Source of the DNA: Parashewanella hymeniacidonis
GTDB lineage: Bacteria > Pseudomonadota > Gammaproteobacteria > Enterobacterales > Shewanellaceae
NCBI RefSeq assembly: GCF_016900895.1
Contig: NZ_JAFEUN010000014.1
Span: forward strand, 1-53,774
Direction: 5' to 3'
Length of the DNA: 53,774 bases
This document shows, piece by piece, positions 46,141 through 53,774 of this stretch (its first letter is position 1; every line of letters starts with the position of its first letter). Under the pieces are notes generated by a model. The model had not been told where the DNA came from and did not search any database. It saw nothing but the letters and a program-made list of their open reading frames with translations. Position numbers and translations under genes: made by a program.

Positions 46141-46456
46141 CTGTATATTCAATCATCATAAATTTGCGACCTGCCTGTCATATCCACTTTGTCCGTCTAT
46201 TTAAAGGTAGCAAGCGAACGAGCTTTATCCATGAGCAAAAGTCACTCAGGTGATCAACTTAATTAAAAAAACACAAAGATAATAGTGGTAAGTGATTGAT
46301 ACAAATACATATAAACTTGTTTAAACATAAAAGTTAAAGTTAAATTAACATTAATTAACAGTAATTTTTCTTAAAGTGTCTAATTGAGAACGAAAGGTAA
46401 ATCTGGGTAACTTCTGGAAGAGAACAAAGAATTTGGTTTGTGAATTCTATAAAGCA
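46141..46456. other. Intergenic region, nothing recognised
   Basis: About 310 bases between the GNAT gene and the tRNA-Ser terminator. It is AT-rich with no open frame of note, no long inverted repeat and no RNA gene that I can recognise. Confidence 0.5.
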
Positions 46457-46482
46457 AAAAGCCACTCTACTGAGCGGCTTTT
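46457..46482 (-). terminator. Terminator of the first tRNA-Ser
   Basis: GCCACTC and GAGCGGC pair with one mismatch and are flanked by AAAA/TTTT. Near-identical hairpins follow the other two tRNA-Ser genes. Confidence 0.75.
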
Positions 46483-46490
46483 CTAAATGA

Positions 46491-46580
46491 TGGCGGAGGA
46501 GCAGGGATTTGAACCCTGGAACGGGATAAACCGTTGCCGGTTTTCAAGACCGGTGCATTCGACCACTCTGCCACCCCTCC
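46491..46580 (-). tRNA. serT: tRNA-Ser(TGA), copy 1
   Basis: This is a 90-base class II tRNA with encoded CCA. Acceptor GGAGGGG pairs with CTCCTCC-type 3' bases. The anticodon loop CTTGAAA reads TGA, a long variable arm is present, and the T loop is GTTCAAATC. Copies at 47031 and 50480 have the same sequence. Confidence 0.96.
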
Positions 46581-46591
46581 GAACGCCGACA

Positions 46592-46620
46592 AAGATACTG
46601 ATTTACCTTTGTGTTGTAAA
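46592..46620 (-). promoter_or_regulatory. Promoter of tRNA-Ser copy 1
   Basis: On the minus strand TTTACA and TATCTT are 17 bases apart, followed by a GC-rich discriminator (GTCGGCG) before the tRNA, as expected for stringently controlled tRNA genes. Confidence 0.7.
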
Positions 46621-46996
46621 CAAAAAAAATGAAATATTTGATCAATTGAATATTTTACCACCAACAATGCGATTCTTGCTGATTTAACCATCTAAAATGA
46701 GAGCCGATACAAACAAACATAAGTAACTCGCATCAATTTAGATTCATCATAGGTCGCTTTCTCTGACTCTTAAATTACGTTTTCAGAAGTGAAGCTCTGA
46801 CTAACCATCGAAAGACTAAGCCATGTAAAAAGAGTGCTCTTTTAGTTTTTAACTTCTAGGCTGTATTTGTACAAACAGGGAAAATAAGCAGCGTACTATT
46901 GAATTGCGTAAAGTAATTAGATGGATTTTGTAATAAGAGAATGAGCTATTGAGCATAAATCACATGGAAATCAATCAACTCAAACGATAAAAAGCA
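46621..46996. other. Spacer between two tRNA-Ser copies
   Basis: About 375 bases with no gene or repeat that I can support apart from the flanking tRNA units. Confidence 0.5.
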
Positions 46997-47022
46997 AAAA
47001 GCCGCACTAATGAGCGGCTTTT
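46997..47022 (-). terminator. Terminator of the second tRNA-Ser
   Basis: GCCGC and GCGGC form the stem, flanked by AAAA and TTTT, in the same position as in the other copies. Confidence 0.7.
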
Positions 47023-47030
47023 CTAAATGA

Positions 47031-47120
47031 TGGCGGAGGAGCAGGGATTTGAACCCTGGAACGGGATAAACCGTTGCCGGTTTTCAAGACCGGTGCATTC
47101 GACCACTCTGCCACCCCTCC
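47031..47120 (-). tRNA. serT: tRNA-Ser(TGA), copy 2
   Basis: Same 90-base sequence as the copy at 46491: anticodon TGA, long variable arm, encoded CCA. The GAACGCCG stretch directly upstream is shared with copy 1, so promoter-proximal bases were duplicated too. Confidence 0.96.
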
Positions 47121-47131
47121 GAACGCCGCAA

Positions 47132-47160
47132 ATAATAGTCAAAACCATTCTGGCTGTAAA
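47132..47160 (-). promoter_or_regulatory. Promoter of tRNA-Ser copy 2
   Basis: TTTACA and TATTAT with a 17-base spacer and the discriminator TTGCGGCG, minus strand. Confidence 0.75.
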
Positions 47161-47301
47161 TGATTATTTTACTAAAACACGCTAAATGCTCACCGAACAA
47201 CCACAACGTTGAAATTATGATCTTTTTTAACGAAAATTTGCCAACTACTGACAATAGAGACTGTGATAGAATTCTGCTATTGAAATATAAAACTATAAAC
47301 T

Positions 47302-49029
47302 ATGAAGCCAAAACTAATTGCAGCATCTAAATTAGCACCACAATTTAATATTCCATCTTCACTTGAAACAAAAGCAAACCAGTATTCACTTCTGTTAGGT
47401 CAAGATAGAGTGACTTCTACATATAAGCTTTTTTCTAAACTTGAACATCAACATTTATATATCGCTGATTATCCGAGTGTCGATCGCTCAAAACTTATTG
47501 ATGCATTAGTTTCTAGCTACTCTTCGTTTTCAGAACAATATTTATCAGCTGCAAAAACAACAAATGCCATAGTATTGGAATGGTTCGATTCCCCTGCTCC
47601 CAATAACACTGGCATTATTACGACTAAACAAAACACTTATGAGTATTTGACAGGTAACCTTTCTAAGGTTGATTTATTTGGTAGAACAAACAATAAGAAT
47701 GGAATCGCTGAATACATAGCGGGTGCCCTAGCTCGATCAAACATTGTTTTTATCAGTGCAGAAGCTTTATTAAATAAACCTAATTTATGGTCAATGCTGA
47801 TGGATACGCTTAACTCTGGCTTCTACAGAGTTAACTCAAGTCTTTCACAAGTACCATTGAATTGTAAAATCGTATTAGTTGGCGGCGCAAGTCTGTTTAC
47901 TGAATTAAAGTATCATGACGAAACGTTCAATAAGTATTTTCCGCTACTCGCAGAAATGGTTTCTGAGCTTGATATATATAAGCACTCAGAATTAGAGTAT
48001 CTATCGTGGCTTGAGCAATTAAAGCCTGCTAGTTCGATTGTGGAAATGGATGCATATCCAATATTATTGAGCTACTCATCCTCACTTGTGGAACATCAGC
48101 ACAGACTCGCATTAGATTTTGTAGAGATGGTACACCTGTTAGCTCAAGCAGCAGCACTTTCAAAATCAAAACGCATTTCTGCAGAGAGTGTACTAGAAGC
48201 AATAAATCTTAAACAACAAAGGCATAACACTTCTGAGGAATATTCATTACAAAATTTTGAAGACAAATTTATCTCCTTGCAAACAGAAGGTAAAATGGTC
48301 GGTCAAATTAATGGATTAACCGTTATAGACACTGGCGATTACAGTTACGGCGAGCCCGCACGAATTACATGTACTGCACACTACGGTGATGGCGAAGTTG
48401 CAGATATCGAACGTAAATCTGAATTGGCCGGTAATATTCACGCAAAAGGTATGATGATTTTATCTTCGTGCTTATATCGTATTTTCGGGCGTGATGCTCC
48501 ATTACACTTAGATGCAAATATTGTTTTCGAACAGTCTTATCAAGAAATTGACGGCGATAGTGCATCTGTTGCTGAATATTGTTGTTTGTTATCTGCAATC
48601 AGCGAAACGCCAATAGAACAAAGTATTGCCGTTACAGGTGCATTAGATCAATTTGGTAATGTACAAGCTATTGGTGGTGTAAATGAAAAAATCACTGGCT
48701 TTTTCAATCTGTGCCAAAAACGTAAGCTGACGGGCACGCAAGGAGTCATCATTCCTGCATCAAATGCATTGCAGCTCAATTTGCCACAAGAAATAATCAC
48801 TGCAGTTGAACAGGGAAAGTTTAGTATTTTTCAAGTAGATCATATCGACCAAGTGATCGAATTGTTATTAGGTACACCGGCCGGCAGCCTGAATGAAAAC
48901 AATACTTTCCCTAAAGATTCACTTTACTGGAAAGTACAACAACGTTTGAACGAATTGGCAGGAGAATATGAGCCTGAACCCACGTTTATTCAAAAGGTGT
49001 TAACAAAAATTGGGATAAGAAGTGATTAA
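47302..49029 (+). CDS. ycbZ: Lon-related protease of the YcbZ/LonH type
   Basis: The 575 residues are about the size of E. coli YcbZ, which is also next to fabA. The C-terminal Lon protease domain holds the catalytic Ser in EIDGDSASVAEYCCLLSA and the Lys in AIGGVNEKITGFF, plus TGALDQFGNVQAIGG. The N-terminal AAA-like region has no usable Walker A (the expected place reads YIADYPSVDRSKL), so ATP use is doubtful. The substrate is unknown. Confidence 0.9.
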   Translation: MKPKLIAASKLAPQFNIPSSLETKANQYSLLLGQDRVTSTYKLFSKLEHQHLYIADYPSVDRSKLIDALVSSYSSFSEQYLSAAKTTNAIVLEWFDSPAPNNTGIITTKQNTYEYLTGNLSKVDLFGRTNNKNGIAEYIAGALARSNIVFISAEALLNKPNLWSMLMDTLNSGFYRVNSSLSQVPLNCKIVLVGGASLFTELKYHDETFNKYFPLLAEMVSELDIYKHSELEYLSWLEQLKPASSIVEMDAYPILLSYSSSLVEHQHRLALDFVEMVHLLAQAAALSKSKRISAESVLEAINLKQQRHNTSEEYSLQNFEDKFISLQTEGKMVGQINGLTVIDTGDYSYGEPARITCTAHYGDGEVADIERKSELAGNIHAKGMMILSSCLYRIFGRDAPLHLDANIVFEQSYQEIDGDSASVAEYCCLLSAISETPIEQSIAVTGALDQFGNVQAIGGVNEKITGFFNLCQKRKLTGTQGVIIPASNALQLNLPQEIITAVEQGKFSIFQVDHIDQVIELLLGTPAGSLNENNTFPKDSLYWKVQQRLNELAGEYEPEPTFIQKVLTKIGIRSD

Positions 49030-49125
49030 AATCAAGTTATCGCAATATTCTTAGCTGATCGGAGTTGTTTAGCGTACACGTGTTCGCTAATCTTGCAGCA
49101 CATTCGGCAATAATAGAAAGAAAAC

Positions 49126-49641
49126 ATGTCAAAAGTTAGTAGTTTTACAAAGGATGAGCTTATCGCCTGTGGTCATGGTGATTTATTTGGTGCAGACTCT
49201 CCACGTTTACCTGTAAAAAATATGTTGATGATCGATCGCGTCGTTAAGATTAGCGATGATGGCGGTAAATATGGTAAAGGTGAAATTATTGCCGAACTCG
49301 ATATCACACCAGATTTGTGGTTTTTTGATTGTCACTTTGTAACTGATCCAGTAATGCCAGGCTGTCTTGGCCTAGATGCTATGTGGCAATTGGTTGGTTT
49401 CTTCCTTGGTTGGGAAGGCGCTAAAGGTAAAGGTCGAGCACTTGGTGTAGGTGAAGTTAAATTCACTGGCCAAGTTCTGCCTGAAGCCAAAAAAGTTACT
49501 TACAAACTGGACATAAAACGTAAGATTAATCGTAAACTGGTTATGGGTATGGCTGACGCAACATTAGAAGTTGACGGTCGTGAAATCTACTCAGCTACAG
49601 ATTTGAAAGTTGGTATTTTCCAAGATACTTCTTCGTTCTAA
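49126..49641 (+). CDS. fabA: 3-hydroxydecanoyl-ACP dehydratase/isomerase
   Basis: The protein has 171 residues. The catalytic His is in [15 protein letters not shown] and the catalytic Asp in [21 protein letters not shown] opens the hotdog fold. FabA dehydrates and isomerises the C10 intermediate to start unsaturated fatty-acid synthesis, relevant to membrane fluidity. GAAAGAAA precedes the ATG. It sits downstream of ycbZ and has its own terminator. Confidence 0.97.
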   Translation: MSKVSSFTKDELIACGHGDLFGADSPRLPVKNMLMIDRVVKISDDGGKYGKGEIIAELDITPDLWFFDCHFVTDPVMPGCLGLDAMWQLVGFFLGWEGAKGKGRALGVGEVKFTGQVLPEAKKVTYKLDIKRKINRKLVMGMADATLEVDGREIYSATDLKVGIFQDTSSF

Positions 49642-49666
49642 TTTTCGAATCAATTCATATAAAGAT

Positions 49667-49692
49667 GCCAGCTTTTTTGCTGGCTTTTTTTG
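49667..49692 (+). terminator. Terminator of fabA
   Basis: GCCAGC (49667-49672) and GCTGGC (49679-49684) around TTTTTT, then a run of T. Confidence 0.9.
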
Positions 49693-49762
49693 TATTTTAA
49701 TCAAAGCGAAACTCATTAACTTTTACTGACCCGGATGTTTGTACACATGCCATACATCATCT

Positions 49763-50046
49763 CTAAAAGGTAACTTGCGCTCTAGCATACCCTAACCTCA
49801 ATGCTAATTTAATAGACGCTTCATTGTCCGGATGGATAAAGCTTATTAGCTTCATTTCTGGCATATATTTTAACGCAACATCTTGAATGAGCTTAGAAGC
49901 TTCTGTGGCAAAACCTTTACCCTAACAGTTTCGCACCAATGCGCAATCATCACACACAGTGCTTTCCATGTTTCAAGCCGTGAATAACTCTTTCTTACCG
50001 TGAATTGAGTTGCAACAGTATCAGAGAAGTAGTGATGAATATCCTC
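49763..50046 (-). pseudogene. GNAT acetyltransferase remnant
   Basis: The minus strand near 49915-49763 reads GKGFATEASKLIQDVALKY and then FIHPDNEASIKLALRLGYA to a TAG: the acetyl-CoA loop and C-terminus of a GNAT enzyme. Upstream, in another frame, comes HYFSDTVATQFTVRKSYSR and ETWKALCVMIAHW, the N-terminal part of the same type of enzyme. About 40-50 middle residues are missing and the frame is broken. The 5' end is cut by the inverted-repeat element starting at 50047. Confidence 0.75.
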
Positions 50047-50306
50047 TATACCCATGATACCTGAAGATGCTCGATTTCAGCGAGAATGCACAACTTGTTA
50101 ATCAAGGTGACGGTGTGCGGCAATAGTGAGCTATTGTTAGCACTGGCAACGAAGAGCTGTGCAACTCGCAATGCGTGGACTTCTCAGCGCCAATTCTTCT
50201 TTGTTACATTAGCTCGAAAGAATCCCGATATTCCTTCGTTAATGCGCCTAAAAGAATTGGCGCTGAAAAAGTCCTGAAACATGCATCTTCAAGTATCATG
50301 GGTATA
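50047..50306. mobile_element. 260-bp element with 24-bp terminal inverted repeats
   Basis: The ends TATACCCATGATACCTGAAG... (50047-50070) and its inverse (50283-50306) match at 23 of 24 bases. Inside, CAGCGCCAATTCTT (50185-50198) is repeated inversely at 50252-50265. A 63-codon frame inside has no recognisable domain and is judged non-coding. No transposase is present, so this is a MITE-like or other non-autonomous repeat. No clear target duplication was seen. Confidence 0.7.
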
Positions 50307-50445
50307 AGTCGCTTTCGTTGAATCGACGTAGAACCAACCTATCTGTTTCTAGTGTTTCAGGAACCCGAAACTGCATTGAAAACCAAAAAATTATGAAGTG
50401 GTACTGTGTTTATAGAATGGTATGAATAAAAAGTCTAGAAAAGCA

Positions 50446-50471
50446 AAAAGCCGCTCTAATGAGCGGCTTTT
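50446..50471 (-). terminator. Terminator of the third tRNA-Ser
   Basis: AAAAGCCGCTC and GAGCGGCTTTT form a perfect 11-bp stem with a 4-base loop. Confidence 0.85.
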
Positions 50472-50479
50472 CTATATGA

Positions 50480-50569
50480 TGGCGGAGGAGCAGGGATTTG
50501 AACCCTGGAACGGGATAAACCGTTGCCGGTTTTCAAGACCGGTGCATTCGACCACTCTGCCACCCCTCC
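50480..50569 (-). tRNA. serT: tRNA-Ser(TGA), copy 3
   Basis: Identical 90-base sequence to the copies at 46491 and 47031, with encoded CCA and anticodon TGA. It lies 3.4 kb from copy 2, beyond ycbZ-fabA. Confidence 0.96.
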
Positions 50570-50580
50570 GTGCGGTGCGT

Positions 50581-50609
50581 AATTTACTAATATTGGCTGC
50601 CGCTGTAAA
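50581..50609 (-). promoter_or_regulatory. Promoter of tRNA-Ser copy 3
   Basis: TTTACA and TAAATT with a 17-base spacer, followed by the GC-containing discriminator ACGCACCGC, minus strand. Confidence 0.65.
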
Positions 50610-50663
50610 CTCTTATTTTACTTTTTAAGTTCAAATGATGAAATAATCAGCAAAAGCCATATA

Positions 50664-51062
50664 TTAGCGTTTCAGCATACCTTTTAAAACAATATCGTTA
50701 TAACTGACTAGACCTAAAATCTCTTTATCTGCAATAACAGGCGCTCGTGTAATACCTAAGTTATCAAATAGACGAGCGGTATAACGTACATCCATGTAGT
50801 CATGTACTGAAACCGCAGGTTTTGTCATAATCTCGTATACATTTACCCGCTCAGGTGCACGATCTTTAGCAAGAACTTTCTTAGCAATATCGCTCATTAA
50901 AACAAGACCATATTCATCATTTTCATTTCGCTTATTTACGAAAAGAACTTCAACGTTTTTTTCTAATGCAACTTCAATAGCTTCTGCAACCGTTAATAGT
51001 CCATCAACTATCGCAAAATCTTGGGTCATTACATCTTCGTTTTTTACAATTGAATCGCTCAT
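50664..51062 (-). CDS. Two-CBS-domain protein of the DUF1538 operon
   Basis: The protein has 132 residues: one CBS from VMTQDFAIVDGLLTVAEAIEVAL (about 10-60) and a second from VNVYEIMTKPAVSVHDYMDVR to LGLVSYNDIVLKGML (about 75-130). CBS pairs sense adenine nucleotides. Its ATG overlaps the stop of the PII-like gene (ATGA), so it is coupled to a transport operon and probably gates it. Confidence 0.88.
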   Translation of the reverse strand: MSDSIVKNEDVMTQDFAIVDGLLTVAEAIEVALEKNVEVLFVNKRNENDEYGLVLMSDIAKKVLAKDRAPERVNVYEIMTKPAVSVHDYMDVRYTARLFDNLGITRAPVIADKEILGLVSYNDIVLKGMLKR

Positions 51063-51412
51063 ACGAGTTTGTCTCCGAGTTCTTTCGTTAATTCTTCCAC
51101 TTGATGAGCTACACCAACTGCATCTTCAACATCAATTTGAATTGCAATCCCTTGCCCAGGCTTTTCTTCAAATTCACCAGCAGTACTGATTGTTTCTAGA
51201 ATTTTACGACTTAAATGTTCTTCCACTAATAATAGAATCACATCTCGCTGAACGTTAAGTGTTAAGCCCATAAAGGTTTTCTTTTGCTCGATACCTTCAC
51301 CACGAGCGTGATTAATAACAGTAGCACCTGTCGCTCCTGCGGTGCGTGCAGCATCGAGAATATTATTTGTACAAGCATCATCTACGAATGCCACAATTAG
51401 CTTAAATCGCAT
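51059..51412 (-). CDS. PII-like signalling protein
   Basis: The 117 residues have the ferredoxin-like PII fold: [38 protein letters not shown], then a T-loop-like stretch and VILLLVEEHLSRKILETISTAGEF. The uridylylation tyrosine of GlnB is not at an obvious place, so this is a PII-like regulator of a transporter, not a nitrogen PII. It overlaps the DUF1538 gene before it by 11 bases and the CBS gene after it by four. Confidence 0.85.
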   Translation of the reverse strand: MRFKLIVAFVDDACTNNILDAARTAGATGATVINHARGEGIEQKKTFMGLTLNVQRDVILLLVEEHLSRKILETISTAGEFEEKPGQGIAIQIDVEDAVGVAHQVEELTKELGDKLV

Positions 51413-52187
51413 CAGACGACTCCTTATCTGTATTTTTAGAACTCATGAATTCAACTAATTTTGCATAAGCCATGACCGTAATCATTGGAAACAAGCTGGC
51501 AAATGCAATTAAACCAAAACCGTCTATTAATGGATTGCGACCTGGTACATTGGTTGCTAGCCCTAAACCCAAAGCGGCAACCAATGGTACAGTAACCGTG
51601 GAGGTTGTAACGCCACCTGAATCATAGGCCAATGGGATTATCATTTTAGGTGCAAAGAAGGTTTGAATAACAACTAAGATATAACCCGCCATAATGTAGT
51701 AATGAATCGGATCACCTTTCACAATTCGGTAGCAACCTAAACTGATCCCAATTGCCACACCCAACGCAACGGCAAAACGTAAACCTTGAACACCAATAGT
51801 CCCACCAGAAACTTGATTTGCTTTAATGGCTACCGCAATCAAAGAAGGCTCTGCAATCGTGGTACTAAAGCCAATGGCAAAAGCAAAAACATAAACCCAA
51901 AAGTAATCACTAGGCTTAATTATTGCACCTGGCACTATTCCAAGAAACTCAGGTGAAGTTAACTGCTCGGCCATTGTTTCCCCAAGAGGGAATAATGCTT
52001 TTTCTAATCCGACTAAAAACAGACTCAAACCAAGAATGACGTAGAGAAACCCGAGTGCAACACTCTTGGGGTTCGCAACTGGACGCTTTAGCACACCTAT
52101 TTGAAATCCGAACAAAATGATTGCAATGGGCACAACGTCTCGTACTGTTAACAGAAACGTTTCTAAAAATGACATTAAAACGTTCAT
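51402..52187 (-). CDS. DUF1538 membrane protein, second subunit (UmpB-like)
   Basis: The 261 residues have about seven membrane helices. [17 protein letters not shown] and [33 protein letters not shown] are the DUF1538 signature and also occur in the preceding gene. A pair of DUF1538 proteins (UmpA/UmpB) has been reported as a Na+/H+ antiporter in a Halomonas species; the same role here is inference. The ATG at 52187 overlaps the previous stop (ATGA) and is preferred over an earlier in-frame start. Confidence 0.85.
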   Translation of the reverse strand: MNVLMSFLETFLLTVRDVVPIAIILFGFQIGVLKRPVANPKSVALGFLYVILGLSLFLVGLEKALFPLGETMAEQLTSPEFLGIVPGAIIKPSDYFWVYVFAFAIGFSTTIAEPSLIAVAIKANQVSGGTIGVQGLRFAVALGVAIGISLGCYRIVKGDPIHYYIMAGYILVVIQTFFAPKMIIPLAYDSGGVTTSTVTVPLVAALGLGLATNVPGRNPLIDGFGLIAFASLFPMITVMAYAKLVEFMSSKNTDKESSDAI

Positions 52188-52921
52188 GACAGCACCACCA
52201 TTCCATAACAAAGCACAAATATCATAGGGCTTAAACTCGCAAAAGCGATCAAACCAAAACCATCAATCATAGGGTTTCTTCCTTTAATCACGCTGGATAA
52301 CCCTACACCTAAAGCCGTAACCAGAGGCACTGTAATGGTAGATGTTGTTACACCGCCGCTATCGTAAGCAACCCCAATAATGTTTTCAGGTGCAAAGCTC
52401 GTCAAAATCATCACGATGACATACCCACCAATAATCATATAGTGCATCGGCCAGCCTTTGAGAATTCGTATTACACCAACCAAAATGGCAATCCCCACTG
52501 AAATGGCTACCGTAATTCTTAACCCCATTGCATAAGAAGCCTTCGCAGCCTCTGTTTGTGCAATCGCATTAGCTTGTGCGGCAACTTGAGCCGCTTCACC
52601 CGCCACTGCGGTAAGAGCTGGTTCAGCAATAGTGGTCCCAAAACCGAGTGCAAACGAAAAAATCACGAGCCAAAACACACTCCCCTTTCTCGCTAGAGCT
52701 TGAGCTAAAGACTCTCCAATCGGAAATAACCCCATCTCTAATCCGAAAATAAAAAAAGTTAAACCTAGAATGATAAAAACTAAGCCGACACAAATGCCAA
52801 TTAAATCATCAGGGGTTTGATGAAGCACAAAAGCTTCAAAGAATATAATAACTAAGATAATAGGCACGAGATCTCGTACACTACCCAACATAGATTTGAA
52901 AAGCTTACCTAAAGCTCCCAC
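52184..52921 (-). CDS. DUF1538 membrane protein, first subunit (UmpA-like)
   Basis: The 245 residues have about seven membrane helices. Signature parts are [19 protein letters not shown] and [24 protein letters not shown]; an Ala/Gln-rich insert ([20 protein letters not shown]) follows the first. The start is GTG with AAAGGAG upstream. It is the paralogue of the next gene, and the two probably form one transporter. Confidence 0.86.
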   Translation of the reverse strand: MGALGKLFKSMLGSVRDLVPIILVIIFFEAFVLHQTPDDLIGICVGLVFIILGLTFFIFGLEMGLFPIGESLAQALARKGSVFWLVIFSFALGFGTTIAEPALTAVAGEAAQVAAQANAIAQTEAAKASYAMGLRITVAISVGIAILVGVIRILKGWPMHYMIIGGYVIVMILTSFAPENIIGVAYDSGGVTTSTITVPLVTALGVGLSSVIKGRNPMIDGFGLIAFASLSPMIFVLCYGMVVLS

Positions 52922-52931
52922 GGATACTCCT

Positions 52932-53177
52932 TTACTCCAAATTAAGGTCGAATGGTGAAACAGTCAATAGAACAATTTTAACAGTTAAAACGACAGCTTT
53001 CTTTTGATCTAGATCACAAGTAAATCCGCATTCTCTTTTAGATTCAAGTCTATTTAACCGAGCGAACAAAAAACCAACTAAAATAGTGTAATAGGTTATG
53101 AAAACAGCAACTAAAATCATTTGCGACATTTTTACTTGCATCATGACAAATGACATCATAATATTCGAATCGTTCAA
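52932..53177 (-). CDS. Possible small membrane protein at the head of the DUF1538 operon
   Basis: A frame of up to 81 codons with one hydrophobic helix ([22 protein letters not shown]) and a basic following part ([11 protein letters not shown]). The stop lies exactly at the ribosome binding site of the first DUF1538 gene, which favours a real leader gene. The true start is uncertain: several ATG codons lie in the first 20. No family was recognised. Confidence 0.45.
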   Translation of the reverse strand: MNDSNIMMSFVMMQVKMSQMILVAVFITYYTILVGFLFARLNRLESKRECGFTCDLDQKKAVVLTVKIVLLTVSPFDLNLE

Positions 53178-53195
53178 ATGAAAAGTTCAAAATAT

Positions 53196-53272
53196 ACAAC
53201 CGTAGCTCAGTTGGTTAGAGCACTACCTTGACATGGTAGGGGTCGGTGGTTCGAATCCACTCGGTTGTACCA
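53196..53272 (+). tRNA. valV: tRNA-Val(GAC)
   Basis: The tRNA is 77 bases with encoded CCA. Acceptor ACAACCG pairs with CGGTTGT. The anticodon stem CTACC/GGTAG encloses TTGACAT with anticodon GAC, and the T arm is GGTGG TTCGAAT CCACT. It is divergent from the DUF1538 operon. Confidence 0.96.
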
Positions 53273-53496
53273 TACATAATCAAATTTTTTCAATAACTTA
53301 AAAGTTTCATCATTTAATAACTTCCTTTTTAACACACCCAACATGTCCCTTTGTGCCCAATTTGTGCCAAATTTTTCGGCACATGACCAAATGCAGTTTG
53401 AAATTAGAGACCACCACCCTATTTGGGCACAGCTAAAAAATAACTTTCGATTTTCTGAAGATTTAATGTGCAATATTTTTTGAAAACTCTGATCAT
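53273..53496. other. Region between tRNA-Val and the insertion sequence
   Basis: About 225 bases without a convincing gene. The part at 53340-53400 has repeated GTGCCCAA/GTGCCAAA-type words. Reading frames on the minus strand here run into the tRNA and are not credible genes. It could be the scar of an element once integrated at the tRNA 3' end. Confidence 0.4.
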
Positions 53497-53774
53497 CAAT
53501 ACTTCGGACAGTTTTTTGAATAATTCGAAATCACGAGCAGAGTTTGTGAAAATATAATTTGCAAATACAACCTTCACAAAGCTGCTGCTCATGACTTCAC
53601 TAATAGAATCTGTTTTAGAGAAAATGTCTAGCATAAAAAAGCCACAACGGGTTTTCATTTCATTACTATTAGAAACACTTGCTGTTGTACAAGGAAAAGC
53701 TAACTTTCGTAATTTGAGCCGTTACTGCACTTCAAGCGAAAAACGATTTAGTCGTTGGTATCAACGTATTTTTG
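53497..53774 (+). mobile_element. Left end of an insertion sequence (IS4-like), cut by the window edge
   Basis: The tip CAATACTTCGGACAG at 53497 matches the end of the 136-bp MITE at 1135 at 14 of 15 bases. A transposase frame starts 94 bases further in. The right end lies outside the window. The expected 7-bp target copy would be TGATCAT at 53490-53496. Confidence 0.75.
53591..53774 (+). CDS. Transposase, N-terminal fragment (window edge)
   Basis: The 61 visible codons begin MTSLIESVLEKMSSIKKPQ and continue FISLLLETLAVVQGKANF, then NLSRYCTSSEKRFSRWYQRIF. The KPQ...ANF-NLSRY-SEK-F-RWY pattern is typical of the N-terminal region of IS4-like DDE transposases; the catalytic part is beyond the edge. 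The subgroup cannot be fixed. Confidence 0.75.
   Translation, partial: MTSLIESVLEKMSSIKKPQRVFISLLLETLAVVQGKANFRNLSRYCTSSEKRFSRWYQRIF

Noticed and set aside
46467-46691. Open frames on both strands across tRNA-Ser copies (also at 50422-50628)
   Set aside because: They read through the tRNA and its terminator; the shared words come from the tRNA sequence.
50086-50277. 63-codon open frame inside the 260-bp inverted-repeat element
   Set aside because: It has no ribosome binding site or domain and lies wholly in a non-autonomous repeat, so it is treated as chance.
53207-53473. 88-codon frame on the minus strand ending in the tRNA-Val
   Set aside because: The C-terminal part is the complement of the tRNA and the rest has no start signal. 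An integrase tail was considered but could not be supported.
53419-53658. 79-codon minus-strand frame at the right edge
   Set aside because: It lies antisense to the transposase start and the IS end, with no ribosome binding site.
1-53774. CRISPR arrays, rRNA genes and prophage structural genes
   Set aside because: Nothing with regularly spaced repeats, rRNA motifs or phage capsid genes was seen; the contractile-tail-like genes belong to the type VI system.

Overview
The window is a low-GC gammaproteobacterial chromosome segment. Housekeeping proteins such as Hda, SodB, FabA, HPr and KdsB are visibly close to their Escherichia coli counterparts. An Oar-type TonB receptor, a DUF3334 protein, a beta-carbonic anhydrase and the yffB-dapE pair point to a marine Alteromonadales-like bacterium (Colwellia/Thalassotalea/Pseudoalteromonas-like). 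The genus cannot be fixed by eye.

Region by region. Positions 1-2656 hold a leftward group (PLP-dependent dehydratase, DUF4442 protein, GFA-fold zinc protein, YggL). The dehydratase is broken by a 136-bp miniature transposable element with a perfect 7-bp target duplication. Positions 2774-7673 carry a large Oar-like TonB-dependent receptor, a divergent S1/P1 nuclease and a two-CBS protein. Positions 7736-12516 hold a dGTPase, a CheX-like DUF3334 protein and the ptsH-ptsI-crr operon. Positions 12517-14554 are a small accessory hotspot: decayed copies of the 5' end of the ArsC-like gene, a frameshifted three-helix membrane protein, two overlapping genes for related small peptides, a 218-bp inverted-repeat element and a SAM-like recombinase-domain protein. 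Positions 14555-19662 hold yffB, dapE, an M15 peptidase, carbonic anhydrase, kdsB, a DUF2897 protein and a fused SpmA/SpmB-like membrane protein.

Positions 19706-42550 are a complete type VI secretion system (T6SS). A long leftward operon runs tssA-hcp-tssB-tssC-tssC paralogue-tssE-tssF-tssG-clpV-FHA-tssJ-tssK-tssL-tssM-mini-kinase. It faces a rightward operon vgrG-(DUF6931-like)-PAAR across an AT-rich 640-bp gap. No effector or immunity gene is recognisable inside the cluster. Two GC-rich hairpins follow hcp and tssC and may raise expression of the tube and sheath subunits relative to the rest.

Positions 42571-49641 hold hda, a DUF2066 gene, grxD, sodB, a GNAT gene, two tRNA-Ser(TGA) genes, a Lon-related protease (ycbZ/lonH) and fabA. 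Positions 49642-50569 contain a GNAT pseudogene cut by a 260-bp element with 24-bp terminal inverted repeats, then a third tRNA-Ser(TGA). Positions 50664-53177 form a leftward operon of a small membrane protein, two DUF1538 membrane proteins, a PII-like protein and a two-CBS protein, which looks like a nucleotide-sensing ion transporter. The window ends with tRNA-Val(GAC) and the left end of an insertion sequence. The tip of that insertion sequence matches the miniature element at 1000-1135, so it is the likely source of the transposase that moved it.
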